Shown one piece after another: positions 48,730 through 59,549 of a stretch of 64,000 nt of DNA; the first letter of the stretch is position 1, and every line of letters begins with the position of its first letter. Source of the DNA: Epiperipatus broadwayi (lineage: Eukaryota; Onychophora; Udeonychophora; Euonychophora; Peripatidae); NCBI GenBank assembly GCA_028023455.1, contig JAQFVV010000152.1, forward strand, positions 250,001 to 314,000, written 5' to 3'. Under the pieces are notes generated by a model that searched no databases, had not been told where the DNA came from, and saw nothing but the letters and a program-made list of their open reading frames with translations. The translations under genes and the position numbers were made by a program.

Positions 48730-49435
48730 CATCAACTATTATCAATCCACTGCAGGATGAAGGTCTCTCCAAGTTCAATCCATCTTTTTCGAACTTTAGC
48801 TTCTCTTCTCCACATCACCCCTGCACACTTTCTTATTTTATCCATCCATCTCACATGTGGTCTCTTTCTGGGTCTTTTACAATCTCTTGGAATTCAGTTT
48901 AAGATTTAATTTTCCATCTATGGTCATCTCTTTTAACAATATGTCTAACCCAACTCCAATCTTATCATTTTTTCAATGAGGTCAGTAACATCTGTTTGTT
49001 TTCTTACTCATATATTGCATTTTCAATCTCTTCTTGTTACTCCCAACATGCATCTGTCCATACTTCTTTGGTCTGAAGTCTCTGAATTGCTCTTCTATTA
49101 AGTGTCCAAGTCTCATATACATAAGAAAGAACTAGTAAAACACATTTGTTAAAAACTGTCCTTTTTAAATGTATAGGCATATTTCCTTTTAGTATCAAAT
49201 TATTTCTACCAAAAGCACTCCAACCAAGTTTAATTCTATGATTAATTTCATCCGTTATGTTTCGATCTATATTAATAATTTTACCAAGGTATTTGTAACT
49301 CTTAACTTCTTCTAATTCATCATAATCATTCTTTATTTTTATATTTTGAGCAAATCGATTAAACATTATTTTAGTCTTTTTAACATTTATTTTTAGTCCT
49401 ACTTTTCTATTTTTATCTGATAACTCCTGCAACAT
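48730..49435 (-). pseudogene. RTE C-terminal region
   Basis: LKINVKKTKIMFNR, YKYLGKIINIDRNITDEINH, RIKLGWSAFGRNNLI, VLSYVYETWTLNRRAIQRLQ. After a shift it continues as the segment read at 46.3-46.7 kb on plus (RWMDEIRKCAG equivalent, ending near 48.73 kb). TKIMFN and YLG are standard post-RT blocks. Confidence 0.85.
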
Positions 49436-49454
49436 TTCCTGCAGCTCTGAAGCA

Positions 49455-50005
49455 TTATTTGCAAAAAAAAACTACACCATCTGCAAAACCTAAATGACTT
49501 AAATAATATCCATTTACTTTCACACATTTAACTACCCATTTTAATCCACTAAATACTTCTTGCAGCACTGCTGTAAATAGTTTTGGAGATATGGAGTCAC
49601 CTTGTCTTAGACCCTTCACAATGTTGACTTTCCCAGTATCATTATGTAATCCAATTGTTGCTATTACATTTTTATGAATATTCTTTAAAATATGACAATA
49701 TCCTAGATCTATACCTTGATGATCCAATGCTTTAATCACTGAAGAAAGGTTTATAGAATCAAATGCTTTTTCATAATCTACAAATCTAAAACATAATGGC
49801 AACTCATATTCATTTGTCCTTTCTATAACTTCTCTCAATGCCTGGATATGATCTACTGTACTAAAACCACTTATAAATCTAGCTTGTTCTTTTGGTTGGT
49901 GGAAATCCAATGATCTCTGTAGACAAATTGTAGTTATCTTGGTAAAAATTTTGTATAAAACTGATAAAAGGCTGTTAGGTCTGTAATTTCTAATATCTTC
50001 TTTAT
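49455..50005 (-). pseudogene. RTE reverse transcriptase with FADG in place of FADD
   Basis: Blocks: IRNYRPNSLLSVLYKIFTKI, GFSTVDHIQALREVIERTNE, CFRFVDYEKAFDSINLSS, GLRQGDSISPKLFTAVLQEV, YYLSHLGFADGVVFF. The second aspartate of the catalytic box is Gly, which by established polymerase chemistry abolishes activity. The same site is FADD in the 23.4-kb copy. A 151-codon open stretch remains. Confidence 0.9.
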
Positions 50006-50010
50006 CACCT

Positions 50011-50212
50011 TTTTTTAAATAGGCAAAACTCTCTCCTTACAATAATGCCACTCTAAGCAAAACAAAGTAATCAATGGATGCCAGAAGGCTTGTGCATAAA
50101 ATCCCTATCTAGTGACTACTCATCCAATATCCCCAGATTAGTTTCTGGCTTGTGGCTTTCATCTGTGAGGAGCCTTTGCACTGCACCTAGATCTTAGGAT
50201 CTTTTTTAAATA
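50011..50212 (-). mobile_element. Short element insert with 11-bp target duplication
   Basis: TTTTTTAAATA at 50011-50021 is repeated at 50202-50212. The uninterrupted sister LINE has the site once. The 180-bp insert is one minus-oriented arm of the family (inverse of GATCCTAAGATCTAGGTGCA ... GGCATCCATTGATTAC). CTGATGA is CAGATGA; GAAAC is intact. Confidence 0.85.
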
Positions 50213-50274
50213 TTAATATTATTACTGCATTCTTCCAATCATCTAGTACATCTTTATCATTTAGACATTTGGAT

Positions 50275-50493
50275 TTATAACTTTGCTAAAAAAAATTCTA
50301 TTTCTTCACCTGCTTCTTTTAATATATCAATTATAATTCCATCATTACCTGGAGCCTTTCCTTTCTTCATATATTTAATTGCATGTCTCACTTCTTCATT
50401 TAAAATTTTGTTCAATTTGGAATACGTAATAGATATAGAAGGTACTTGTTCTTTATTACTATGTAATTCTTGATAAAAGTCTTCTACCCATTT
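50275..50493 (-). pseudogene. RTE pre-RT block
   Basis: YSKLNKILNEEVRHAIKYMK, KGKAPGNDGIIIDILKEAGE: the conserved GKAPG-DGI block found before LINE reverse transcriptases. Upstream is WVEDFYQELHSNKEQVPSI, cut by the 50.5-kb insertion. Confidence 0.85.
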
Positions 50494-50920
50494 AAAACAG
50501 GCAAAACTCACAATAAATATTGCCACACACAGCAAGCTAGAGTAATCAATGGATGCCAGAAGACTTGTGCATAAAATCCCCATCTAGTGCCTACTCATAT
50601 AATATCCCCAGTCTAGTTTATGGCTTGTGGCCTTCATCAATGAGGATCTTAGATCTGAGAGCACTGAACCTAGATCTAGATGCAGTGCTCTCAGATACAA
50701 GATTCTCTCAGATGAAGATCACAAAACAGAAGCTAGACTGGGGATATTGAATGAGTATGCACTAGATGGGGATTTTATGCACAAGCCTTCTGGCATCCAT
50801 TGATTACTCTAGCTTGCTGTGTGTGGTAATACGTATAGTGAGTTTTGCCTGTTTTAATAACAATTATAAGCAAGCATAAGAAATGGTGATCATGTGATGT
50901 TTATTGGCTTCTACCCATTT
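50481..50920. mobile_element. Short element insert, head-to-head form, 13-bp target duplication
   Basis: CTTCTACCCATTT occurs at 50481-50493 and 50908-50920; the sister LINE at 22.57 kb has it once. The 414-bp insert holds a minus arm (50494-50650: AAACAGGCAAAACTCAC to ATCTTAGATCTGAGAGC) and a plus arm (50655-50858: the inverse, ending GTGAGTTTTGCCTGTTTTA), then a tail GCAAGCATAAGAAATGGTGA shared with the 2.0-kb insert. Both arms carry diverged CTGATGA/GAAAC pairs. No ORF. Confidence 0.9.
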
Positions 50921-51429
50921 CATGATGTCATATCACTTTTTAGTAATAATTCCATCTTTTTTCTTATTGCAGATATAAATTTCATACCAATACCAAAATG
51001 TTGTTTTACATTCTTGAGACTTTTAGTTTCTTCTACAGCTTTCCATGCTAGTTCACAGTTATACTTTTTTATATCATTTTCGACTCTTTTCCACACCATT
51101 TTACAAATTTGGAGATATTCAATCCTTTTTAATGCATCATTTTTTTTGTATCTTTATATTCCTTCTTTTCTTCATAAATTCTCTAGTCTCAGTAGAAATT
51201 TTATTGGTCAATTGCTGCTTTTTTCTACCAGCTATTTTTGTTGCAGTTTTTAAAAGTGTACCAGTTATTTTCATATTAATTTCATTCAAATCTGAATCAT
51301 ATTTAAAATCTACTAATACTTGAAACCGATTTGTAAGTGTTAATTTATATTCATTAGAATGTTTCTGAAGATTAGGAATATCAACTGTAAATATTGTTTT
51401 TCTTAATAATATTTGTCTCTCTAGTTTTG

Positions 51430-52350
51430 CATTAACACGTATTTTACATCTTACTAATCGATGATCACTTCCTGTGTTAAATTTATTAAGAACATTACAA
51501 TCTTAAAATCTGTATTTTCTGTTAGTCAAAATATAATCCAATTCTGCTGTACCTTTATTTGGATGCTTCCATGTCCATTTCCTTTTAACATTTTTCTCAA
51601 AAAAAGAATTCATAATATAAAGTTTATCTTTTTCTGAAAACTTCACAAGTCTATGTCCACTCTCATTTCTATTACCATAACCAAAATTACCTACAGCACT
51701 TTCATCTTTCATTTGTTTACCAACTCTAGCATTAAAGTCTCCCATAACAATTTTACCAACTCTAGCATTAAAGTCTCCCATAACAATTTTAAAATGTTGT
51801 TTACTTAAAAGCCTTTTGAACATCTATATAAAAATCTTCTACTACTTCATCACTATCAGAACTTGTTGGGGCACAAATCTGAATTATCTGAATTTGGTAT
51901 CTGCTATTAAGTTGTATAACTAATCTTGGTACACTGTCCGATATATCATCAATCTCCACAATGTTGTTCTTCCACTTTTTATTTATAATGAATCCTACTC
52001 CACTTGTATTTCCAATATTTATGCCTTTATAATAGAGTATATGTCCACTTTTTAAATCAATTGTCTGTTCACATTTTATTCTAGCTTCACCAAGTCCAAT
52101 AATGTCTCATTTAATATAAGATAGTTCTTCTAATTTTTGTGATCTTCCTTCACTTGAAAGTGATCTGCAGTTTTAAGTACCTAAATAAAAAGTTGTCATC
52201 AAATGGCAGCCTGGGTCCATAATCAGGTGATTCTTAGCACCCTCCACCTTTGGCCACCAACCACTGCCTTGGTTGGTGACTTTACAGCCTCCTGGGAATA
52301 AGAGCCATGATTTATTTTTGTCTGTCATAATTGTGTATATGTATTGGAAA
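51430..52350 (-). pseudogene. RTE endonuclease (EEP family)
   Basis: Starts with WWPKVEGAKNHLIMDPGCHL then MTTFYLGT-stop-NCRSLSSE, the strand-1 motif GTWN-RSL. Further: IKCEQTIDLKSGHILYYKGI, GFIINKKWKNNIVEI, IQIIQICAPTSSDSDE, the catalytic IVMGDFNARVGK, ELDYILTNRKYRF, and GSDHRLVRCKI with the final His. The order and motifs are those of LINE-encoded AP-type endonucleases. It contains an in-frame 36-bp duplication and several stops. Confidence 0.85.
51719..51790 (-). repeat. In-frame 36-bp tandem duplication in endonuclease motif
   Basis: Two identical 36-bp units (51719-51754, 51755-51790) duplicate KIVMGDFNARVG, the motif holding the catalytic Asp-Asn. Not present as a duplicate in the relic at 2.58 kb. 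Confidence 0.95.
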
Positions 52351-52610
52351 ATATTTATCACTTACACAAACATTTATTCTGCATTATCAGGCAACTGAGA
52401 AGAAAGACCATGATATTTCTTGATCTTAAACTCAGAGGTAAAAGGCTAATAAACTCACCACACTGGATAATGTGTATTGGTGAGCAGCCCATTCATGTTC
52501 ATATACTATATGAATAATCATATAGTAATAACAGCTGCAACTGCAAGAATGTATGGAGTGCACATGGCCTCCAAGAGGAATCAAAGGATCTCCTTTCAGT
52601 TAATAGCAAA

Positions 52611-52713
<103 letters not shown>

Positions 52714-52769
52714 TCAAAACTATCCCAAATCTAAAATTAAACCAGACCAGCATAAAAATAATATTAAAA

Positions 52770-53165
52770 CACAACCTAAGGTTTCACTGCTACAAGCAGA
52801 CTTCTCAAGTGTAAAGAACTAAAAAAAAAACCACACATTATATATACTATTAAAAACTACCCACAAATCCATTCACTTTCCATTCACCCTTAATATTAAA
52901 AGAACTCTTAAATAAGTTAATTGCTTCAGAATAATAAATTTTCAATAATAAAGACTCTTTAATTCTTCTTTTGATTTCATTTCTCTCAAAGAAGACAACC
53001 TTAGCTTCATCAAAATCAATAGTGTGACTTGTATCTTTTTCATGGACATACAAAGCAGAACTAAGATATCTATTTTTAACTCTACTTTTATGAACCTTTA
53101 TTCTTTCATTTAAACTCAAACTACTCTGACCTATGTAAACCTTCTTACAAATAAACAAGGAATAA
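52770..53165 (-). mobile_element. Penelope-like element 3' end, second family
   Basis: Coding tail on minus at 52850-53158, then about 60 bp downstream the motif CTTGAGAAGTCTGCTTG with TAGCAGTGAAACC (52775-52810), then the (TA)n tract. The stem CTGC-TTGTA-GCAG next to GAAAC recalls the hammerhead-like terminal repeats elsewhere, although CTGANGA is not intact. Confidence 0.7.
52850..53158 (-). pseudogene. GIY-YIG-type endonuclease of a Penelope-like element
   Basis: ICKKVYIGQSSLSLNERIKV then HKSRVKN, SALYVHEKDTSHTIDFDEAK, VVFFERNEIKRRIKESLLL. VYIGQ-x-R is the GIY-YIG core seen in PLEs; HTIDFDxAKVV and ERNxxKRxIKES are standard later blocks. One open frame of 102 codons; the RT upstream is missing. 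The sequence is distinct from the 26.7/39-kb family. Confidence 0.85.
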
Positions 53166-53169
53166 AATA

Positions 53170-54040
53170 TACCACACCAGGAATAGTCTTTCTATCAAAA
53201 ACTTAGTTTTTGATATGCCAAAAGAAATGAAAGAATTAGGAATTTATCTAAGAATGAATTTTTTTTTTTTAATGTTTAGGATGAAATGTGTTAAGTAGCT
53301 ATGAGGAAAGAAATCATTTAGGATATATTATATTGTCAGGGATTGAGAGAACTCTCCCTTAGTTTATTTAAGTACTTATCATGAGTGGATTATATTTCCT
53401 AGATTAAGCATTTGTGCATTATGATGATTATGTTATATGAAGTGAAGCAGTGTATTTACCTTGTTTCCGGTGATGAGACTGAGTCCACACCAATATTGAA
53501 CTTTTAAGTAAGGTTAGGGAGTCACTATATTTTGTTGTTTAGATTATTAGAGTTAAGAAAGTCTTCTTATCCCTCATGTGTCCATTTGGAATCTTTTCCC
53601 ATCATATATTCATAGCTATGTGTAATGTAGTTTGCTAATAAAAATAAAAGGTAGGATTAATTTCTTTTATGGAACATCTAAGGTAGAAGCAGTGCTAAAG
53701 TTGTTGGTTGGTCTGTGGTATCATCTGTATTATGATATTTTAACTCTTAATTTCATAAGCAAACTGATGAGATGTATCTGTGTTAATCATATTATAACAG
53801 GTAACATAATACAGAGGCATACACAAACTACTATTGATTCTGTAGAGTTGGGTAAATATTTCAAATCATATCATACCAATTTATTTTAAATCATCAAATC
53901 CTCAGAATGATTCATCCTCATCTTGAATGAGTGAACAGAAAGAATGGGAAAAGAAAGTGTAGCTAGTTGATACAATTGTTCAATTGACTTATAAAGGATA
54001 GCGTGACCTCTCTAACTCATATATTTAAATCCATATTGCA
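53170..54040. other. Stretch without recognisable genes
   Basis: Slightly less AT-rich than average. The 85-codon plus ORF at 53632 has no recognisable feature. Confidence 0.5.
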
Positions 54041-54042
54041 TT

Positions 54043-54385
54043 GTTTAATTACCCAGTGTTGGTTTGGTTGACAGAGCATATTAGATAGAATTAGCTAGTA
54101 ATATGTATATGTTTGATGTAAAAGTACAGAGAAGTTAATTTTAATGTTTAATTACTCCAATGTTAGTCTGATCAGTAATGAATACTGGAAGTGGCTGCTA
54201 ACATGTATCTGTTTGAAGCAAAAGTACAAAAAAGTTTAATTTAATGTTTAATTACTCCAGTGTCAGTTTGTTAATAAATGTTTAATAAAACATATTAGAA
54301 TTGGCTAACAACATGCTTCTGTTTGATGTAAAAGTACAAAGAAGTTTATTTTAATGCTTAATTACTCCAACGTATGAAGTAAATT
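54043..54385 (+). repeat. Minisatellite, three units of about 100-110 bp
   Basis: GTTTAATTAC at 54043, 54146 and 54246, and GCTTAATTAC at 54356, mark unit starts (periods 103, 100, 110). Each unit has CAGTGT/CAATGT-TAGT-TG, TAGCTA/TGGCTA-ACATG, then TGTTTGA-GTAAAAGTACA-AGAAGTT. Units are diverged, with an 11-bp difference in the third. Confidence 0.85.
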
Positions 54386-54945
54386 GTTTGTTTTGACTAC
54401 AATGTAATAAATGTTTTGTTTTAAGTTATTCTTTTACATGCATTCCTATTCTTAGTTTCCACACTCACACCTACATATCCGATATGATATAATTGCACTA
54501 TTTTATGAACATAATAATGAACATGTTCAGATCTGATGATATTATTTTCTCGGTCCAAACGTCATATGAAATGCCTAATTATTTGATGAACTTCTGGGAA
54601 AGTTTATGTACTTAGTTATTATTTAGATAATGATTTGAAATAAAAAGGTACCCTATTTCGTTCATTGTCTAACTACTCTTCCATTAGAACAATACTTAAT
54701 TTTATGTTGTTACCTTTTATGATGGTAAATAGTAGCTATTATATAGTATAAATTTTTAAATAAGTTATACAGTAAAATCCCTGAGATATTCCATTATTGT
54801 TTTCCAAGTAGATATTAATTTAGTTATTTAATTTGGTGCTAGTATTATGGACAAAGATGCTGCTCAATTGCACCATTATCACACTAAAACTGTAAAATAT
54901 GAACATTCCCAGGCCATTGATTTTAATCATTTTGATGTGTTTTTT

Positions 54946-55500
54946 GTAATGTGAAAATAAAATAAAAAACAAAATTGTGTTTTTCAAATATTTTTTTAAT
55001 TAACATATACAAATTAAATGATAACAATAAATGTAAAATAAAATCAACAAATTACAATTTAATTCGTGTTTTTTATTTTGCTTTATTAGAAAAAACAATT
55101 TTCTATCGGATATTTTTTTAATGGGGTTACGCATTTTTTGTTGTTGTTGTTGTTTAAAAACTCATAATTGGAATAAAAAGTAAAATTTCTTAGTCTTCCT
55201 TTTAAATTTTAATTTAATTTTTACAGAGGAACAGATATTAGTATAATCTTACCGCTATTTTTTAATTCAAATAGAATGACAACAAAAAGTAAAAGTTGTT
55301 AGGTTTAGAGTTAGTTTTAGGGTTAGGTTTAGGGTTAGGATTCTGTTGTTTGTAATGCTAAAATAAAAAATATTAAAATCGTATTTTTGTAAATATTTTT
55401 TTTTATTAATATATATATATAAAATAAATGATAATAATAAATGTAAAATATATTCAACAAAGTATAATTTCATTCGTGTTTTTTTTTTTTTAAATTATTT
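54946..55500 (+). repeat. Direct duplication, period about 400 bp, with telomere-like motif
   Basis: 54946-55078 (TTTGTAATGTGAAAATAAAA ... TTCGTGTTTTTTATT) recurs at 55349-55500. Between them, at 55300-55341, lie GGTTAG/TTTAGGG units (GTTTTAGGGTTAGGTTTAGG). Non-coding. Confidence 0.7.
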
Positions 55501-56027
55501 GGTTTAAAAATCAGTAGTCAGAGAAAATAAAGAAAGTAAAAGTTTTTTGAACAACAACAAATATATATATATATAAAATGTCTTCTTTACTTATTAACCA
55601 TGTTTATAATATATGCTTTTTATTAAATTTAAAAAAAGAGGATAGAATTGTACTTTTCTTACTGGATATTTTTGTGTTACCACTATTTTTTACTTCAAAA
55701 ATAACCAGACGGTAGAATATTGTTTATCTAGTGGAATGTTACGAACAGTATGTTACTTGATGCATTACCTAATTTCAACTCACTTTACACATATATCTTG
55801 TCAACATTTTGCCATTTAAAACTTCAATACAGTATGTCGTAAAGAGTTGGATAATTATTACTTACGAAAATCTGAACATTTCAATACTTTAAAAATAAAA
55901 TTCATTCAAAACCACATTTCCATCCAATTCAAATACACACACTCTCTCACCAAACCATAACAATTGTATAAACTGTGCGAATTCGCCAAATTTATTTGCT
56001 GCGATGCAACATACATGCTGTACTGTG

Positions 56028-56110
56028 ATGTGACATAGTGGCCTGCAATCTGTAACACAACAAAAAAGTTGTACTATAGAAAATGTGGGTTCGAACATGT
56101 CAGCCATGGA
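56028..56110 (+). repeat. tRNA-like relic with A and B boxes
   Basis: GTGACATAGTGGCCTGCAA fits an A box with one mismatch, and GGGTTCGAAC at about 56089 is a perfect B-box core. Spacing fits a tRNA with a long variable or intron-like insert. Acceptor pairing not established. The surrounding block (55.9-56.16 kb) is GC-richer and gives a chance 90-codon minus ORF. Confidence 0.4.
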
Positions 56111-56169
56111 AATGGTATTTTTATGTGTTTTAGCACATAAATGGCACCATCGAGTGGCCATTTAATTTA

Positions 56170-56578
56170 AACTTATCATATAGTAAAGTTAATTAGTGCT
56201 ACATCTTTGTTTCATTTAATTTATTATTACAGTAAAAGTTGTTTAGTGCATTTAGATTGTAGTAGGAGCCAAACTTAAATTATAACTTATTAGTTTGAAT
56301 GGATAGAACTTTATCAATTTCAATTACTTATTTATTGTAAACCCAATATATATTTTACTCTTATTGATTATAATATTTTATCCTATATTTTATTTGCATT
56401 TTATATATTATGGAACTCTGTAGCCTCCACTGAACTAAGCTATAGTTGGACAGCATTCTAAGAGTCTTAACAGTAATTCAAAGTAGAGTTAGATTAGTAG
56501 TTTATTTTATTATCAATGGAATTGGCACCATGGGGTATTTATTTATAGGAGATGTAGGATTGGCGTTGGGTGAATGTT

Positions 56579-56614
<36 letters not shown>

Positions 56615-57830
56615 TATTACATATATATATATATTATTGTATTCTATTTTGTAATAATTTTCAATTTCATAAATAATTATCTCAGACAGTATGTACTAAT
56701 TAAATATCTGAAAAATATGTAAATGAGTTGTTATTTTTAGCTTAACCTCAGATAGAAATTACCCTTTAATTTAAGGTAGAAAAATTAAAAGGAAGTTGTA
56801 AAAAGATGTTTTTCTAACAATGAAAAAGAGTGACATGATTAGAGGTATAAAAAGCTTCACACACACGTACTGAGTGACTACACCTGAACTATGAGAACAA
56901 TTAAACTTCTAGCAAAATCACACATGCAAAGAAGAAAGAAATTTCAAAATTTCTCAACTATAGAACTAATTAATTATAAGTAATATTTTTTTTAAAAAAA
57001 TATTTATTTTAAAGTAACATGCATCCTTAAATACCTTAAATCAGGTACCGAAGTTTTAAACCAAAGTAAATCCAAAAGTTAATAATATGTGAAGAGGAAA
57101 AAATTGCAAATATTTGAAAATGTTAACAATTGCTCATTCATAATATATAAAGTATATCTATTGGAAACAAGTACATCATGGGAATTATCTATAGTTTGTA
57201 TTGCTCCCATAAGCATTCTCCATTATTTTATATTGCATATTTGGAATGAACTTTATGATAAATCTAACATTATTTATACCTTAGTAAATAAAATCACTGG
57301 AAGACATATTTGCAATATTTATGACAGCTTGTTAATATTAAAAAATGCGCATTTTACTATCTGAAAAAAAAACTATTATTATAAAGGATTCTTGAAACGT
57401 TTTATTTTAATGTTAGTTTAAAAATAATTAATACTTTTCAGTATTCTGTGATAAACAACTTATCTTATACAAATGTGTTTTATAAATGAACTATTGATTC
57501 AAGATTTAAATTGTTTATGTTAAAATTAAAGTGACATTTTAATTGCTGTTAGTAATTAGTTATTTGTTGCCTCTGCTGAAGAGAATATAAAAAAATCACT
57601 CATTTATAATTCAACTTCATACTTTAAAATAAAACTGAACAAAAAGAAACATATTATGATTAAAAATGAAATACCATTAATTCTAATAAAATTGACTTAT
57701 GATGTGTTTATAACTTCTATTATTAATACTTCAAAATGTGTATATGTAAATCCTGCTCCCTTCTTCTCTGGGAAGAAATCTGCTTAACTTTAGAAAGAAA
57801 TATTTGCTCTTGAATTTCTATATTGAATAT
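56170..57830. other. AT-rich stretch, (TA)n at 56582-56611
   Basis: A dinucleotide tract near 56.58 kb and otherwise nothing supported. The 91-codon ORF at 57089 has no recognisable features. Confidence 0.5.
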
Positions 57831-57835
57831 AATTC

Positions 57836-58867
57836 TTAACCTTTCAATTGCTTATTTCGTTTAGATCTTGTAGCTAATTTAAGTGGGACCAAAATGCTAT
57901 TTATGGTTTTGGACGTACCATGCACCATCTCTTGGTCACAATTTCTTCATTTTAGGCTTATTTTGTAGAAAATTCAAAATTTAAAATTGTAGTTCTAAAA
58001 ACATCCGCGTATAGGGTTATATTTTGGGGAAAAAATCAATTTTATTTTCTGAATATTGATGCTAAGACCCGTCTTTTTTCTCTGATTGGATGCCTGCCAA
58101 AGCTGGAAATTGTCTTGTAGGCATTTCTAAATGACAAATTCAGAAACTAAACGAAGATGTTCTACACGTTCATAATTGATTTTGATATAAATAATTACAT
58201 TTATTGTAATTTTTTACATTCATAAATAAGATTTTACATTACTTTATCAAAATATAAAGTCTGATTTGAAAATTTTTTAATATTACAAGAAAAATAAGCT
58301 CATGAATATAATCATTTTTGAAAACAGTTGTTTATACCTAGCAACTCTAAATAAATCAAAATAAAATCTTTTATGCATTCATATTTCAAAGTAAATAATT
58401 ATATCTATCATAATTTTTTACATTCATAAATAATATTTTACATTATTTTATCAAAATATAAAGTTTGATTCGAAATTTTTTAAATATTATCAGAAAATAG
58501 AAATGATAGATGTACAGAAAAATAGATTATTTTGACAGCTACAGGCTGAATAATGGATTGGTTGAAATATAAGTCTTTTGTTTTACCACTGACTATTTTT
58601 TAAATGTTTTTCTTATATTTTTTTTCAGTTATTAACATTATTTTTAATTTTTGTTACATTTAACCAATTTGAATCTTAAATTATTCAATTTTTAGAAGCT
58701 GAATTAAAAAAAGTCTGCATATTTTAGATTAATATTTTAACAATAGAAACCAACTGGAAATGAAACTGACGAATAATATTGTTCTCAGATTTAAGTAGTG
58801 GACCAATACAGAACTTAGACAAAGATTAACTTTGTTAAATAAGTTGAAAGAATCAGTTAAAGGTTAA
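57836..58867. mobile_element. TTAA-bounded miniature element, probable copy 3
   Basis: Left TTAA at 57836-57839 with TTAACCTTTCAATTGC; right TTAA at 58864-58867, inverted TTAACCTTTAACTGA. An internal phrase GATTGGATGCCTGCC recalls the GATTGGCTGG region of copy 1. Longer than copies 1 and 2 because of an internal direct duplication (about 58175-58290 and 58385-58495). The right boundary is less certain. Confidence 0.55.
58175..58495 (+). repeat. Direct duplication, period about 207 bp
   Basis: ATAAATAATTACATTTATTG ... TTTTTTACATTCATAAATAA ... ATCAAAATATAAAGT-TGATT occurs twice, about 90% alike. Confidence 0.85.
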
Positions 58868-59419
58868 TAAATAAATGAAAAGCCAGCTTATTGTTGTAAT
58901 ATGCATTATTGGAACTGACCTTATATGTTTAAAAAGTTTGTAAAATAAAATGGTCATTATAAATGTTCTGGTGCATGTTGCTGTTTAAGGAAATCTTCTA
59001 AAATACCTTTCATGCTATATAACTATCCAGATTGTTTTTACTGCCAATAAATAGAGAAGTATTATCTGCTTGTTAAAATTGTCTTCTAGAAAATTGTGAA
59101 GTTTTCAAGATAAAGAATTTTAATATTTTTAAAAGTTTTGATAAACGGGTTATAATTTAAAATGATAATTTTATATATTTATCACTTATAATTTATTGTT
59201 TGTTTATTTTATGTATTCTTGCTTGGTACATTTTATGCATTTAAGATAATATTCAGAAGTTCACATAATATGAACTATATTACATGCTTGATAACGATTT
59301 TGGTATTTTATCATTTTAAAAGTATTGCTTTGTTTCAGGTTGAGAGTAATTTGTCTATTTTAGTAAATACTTATGTGAAACCATGAAAAGATGTTTTATA
59401 TTCTTATTTTATTTATGTA

Positions 59420-59546
59420 AGGCTATATTTTATTAAGTCAGATTTGACAAAATAATTATTTTATCAGTTTTACACATCACTGAGGCTATATTTTATTCAT
59501 TCAGATTTGACAAAATAATTATCTTATCAGTTTTATACATCAACTA
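59420..59546 (+). repeat. Tandem duplication, 63-bp unit
   Basis: GGCTATATTTTATT at 59421 and 59484, followed in both by CAGATTTGACAAAATAATTA and TTATCAGTTTTA-ACATCA. Confidence 0.9.
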
Positions 59547-59549
59547 ATA

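Larger units (their letters stand above)
48720..52350 (-). mobile_element. Most complete RTE-type LINE copy, interrupted twice
   Basis: The minus-strand element runs from the endonuclease start at 52.35 kb to the 3' end with ATCATCATCA tract at 48.72 kb. Order: endonuclease 52.35-51.43, linker 51.43-50.25, RT 50.0-49.44, C-terminal 49.43-48.73 kb. Insertions of the short element sit at 50022-50201 and 50494-50907, both with target duplications. There are stop codons (for example within the W of GTWNCRSL) and a lost catalytic Asp. Inactive. Confidence 0.9.

Noticed and set aside
50894-51323. Two plus-strand ORFs of 92-119 codons, Phe/Leu-rich
   Set aside because: Antisense of the RTE linker region.
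53632-53889. 85-codon ORF as a host gene
   Set aside because: No motif, no neighbours, and composition gives no support.
55889-56161. 90-codon minus ORF with many Cys
   Set aside because: Overlaps a tRNA-like relic on plus and has no recognisable motif; open by chance in GC-richer sequence.
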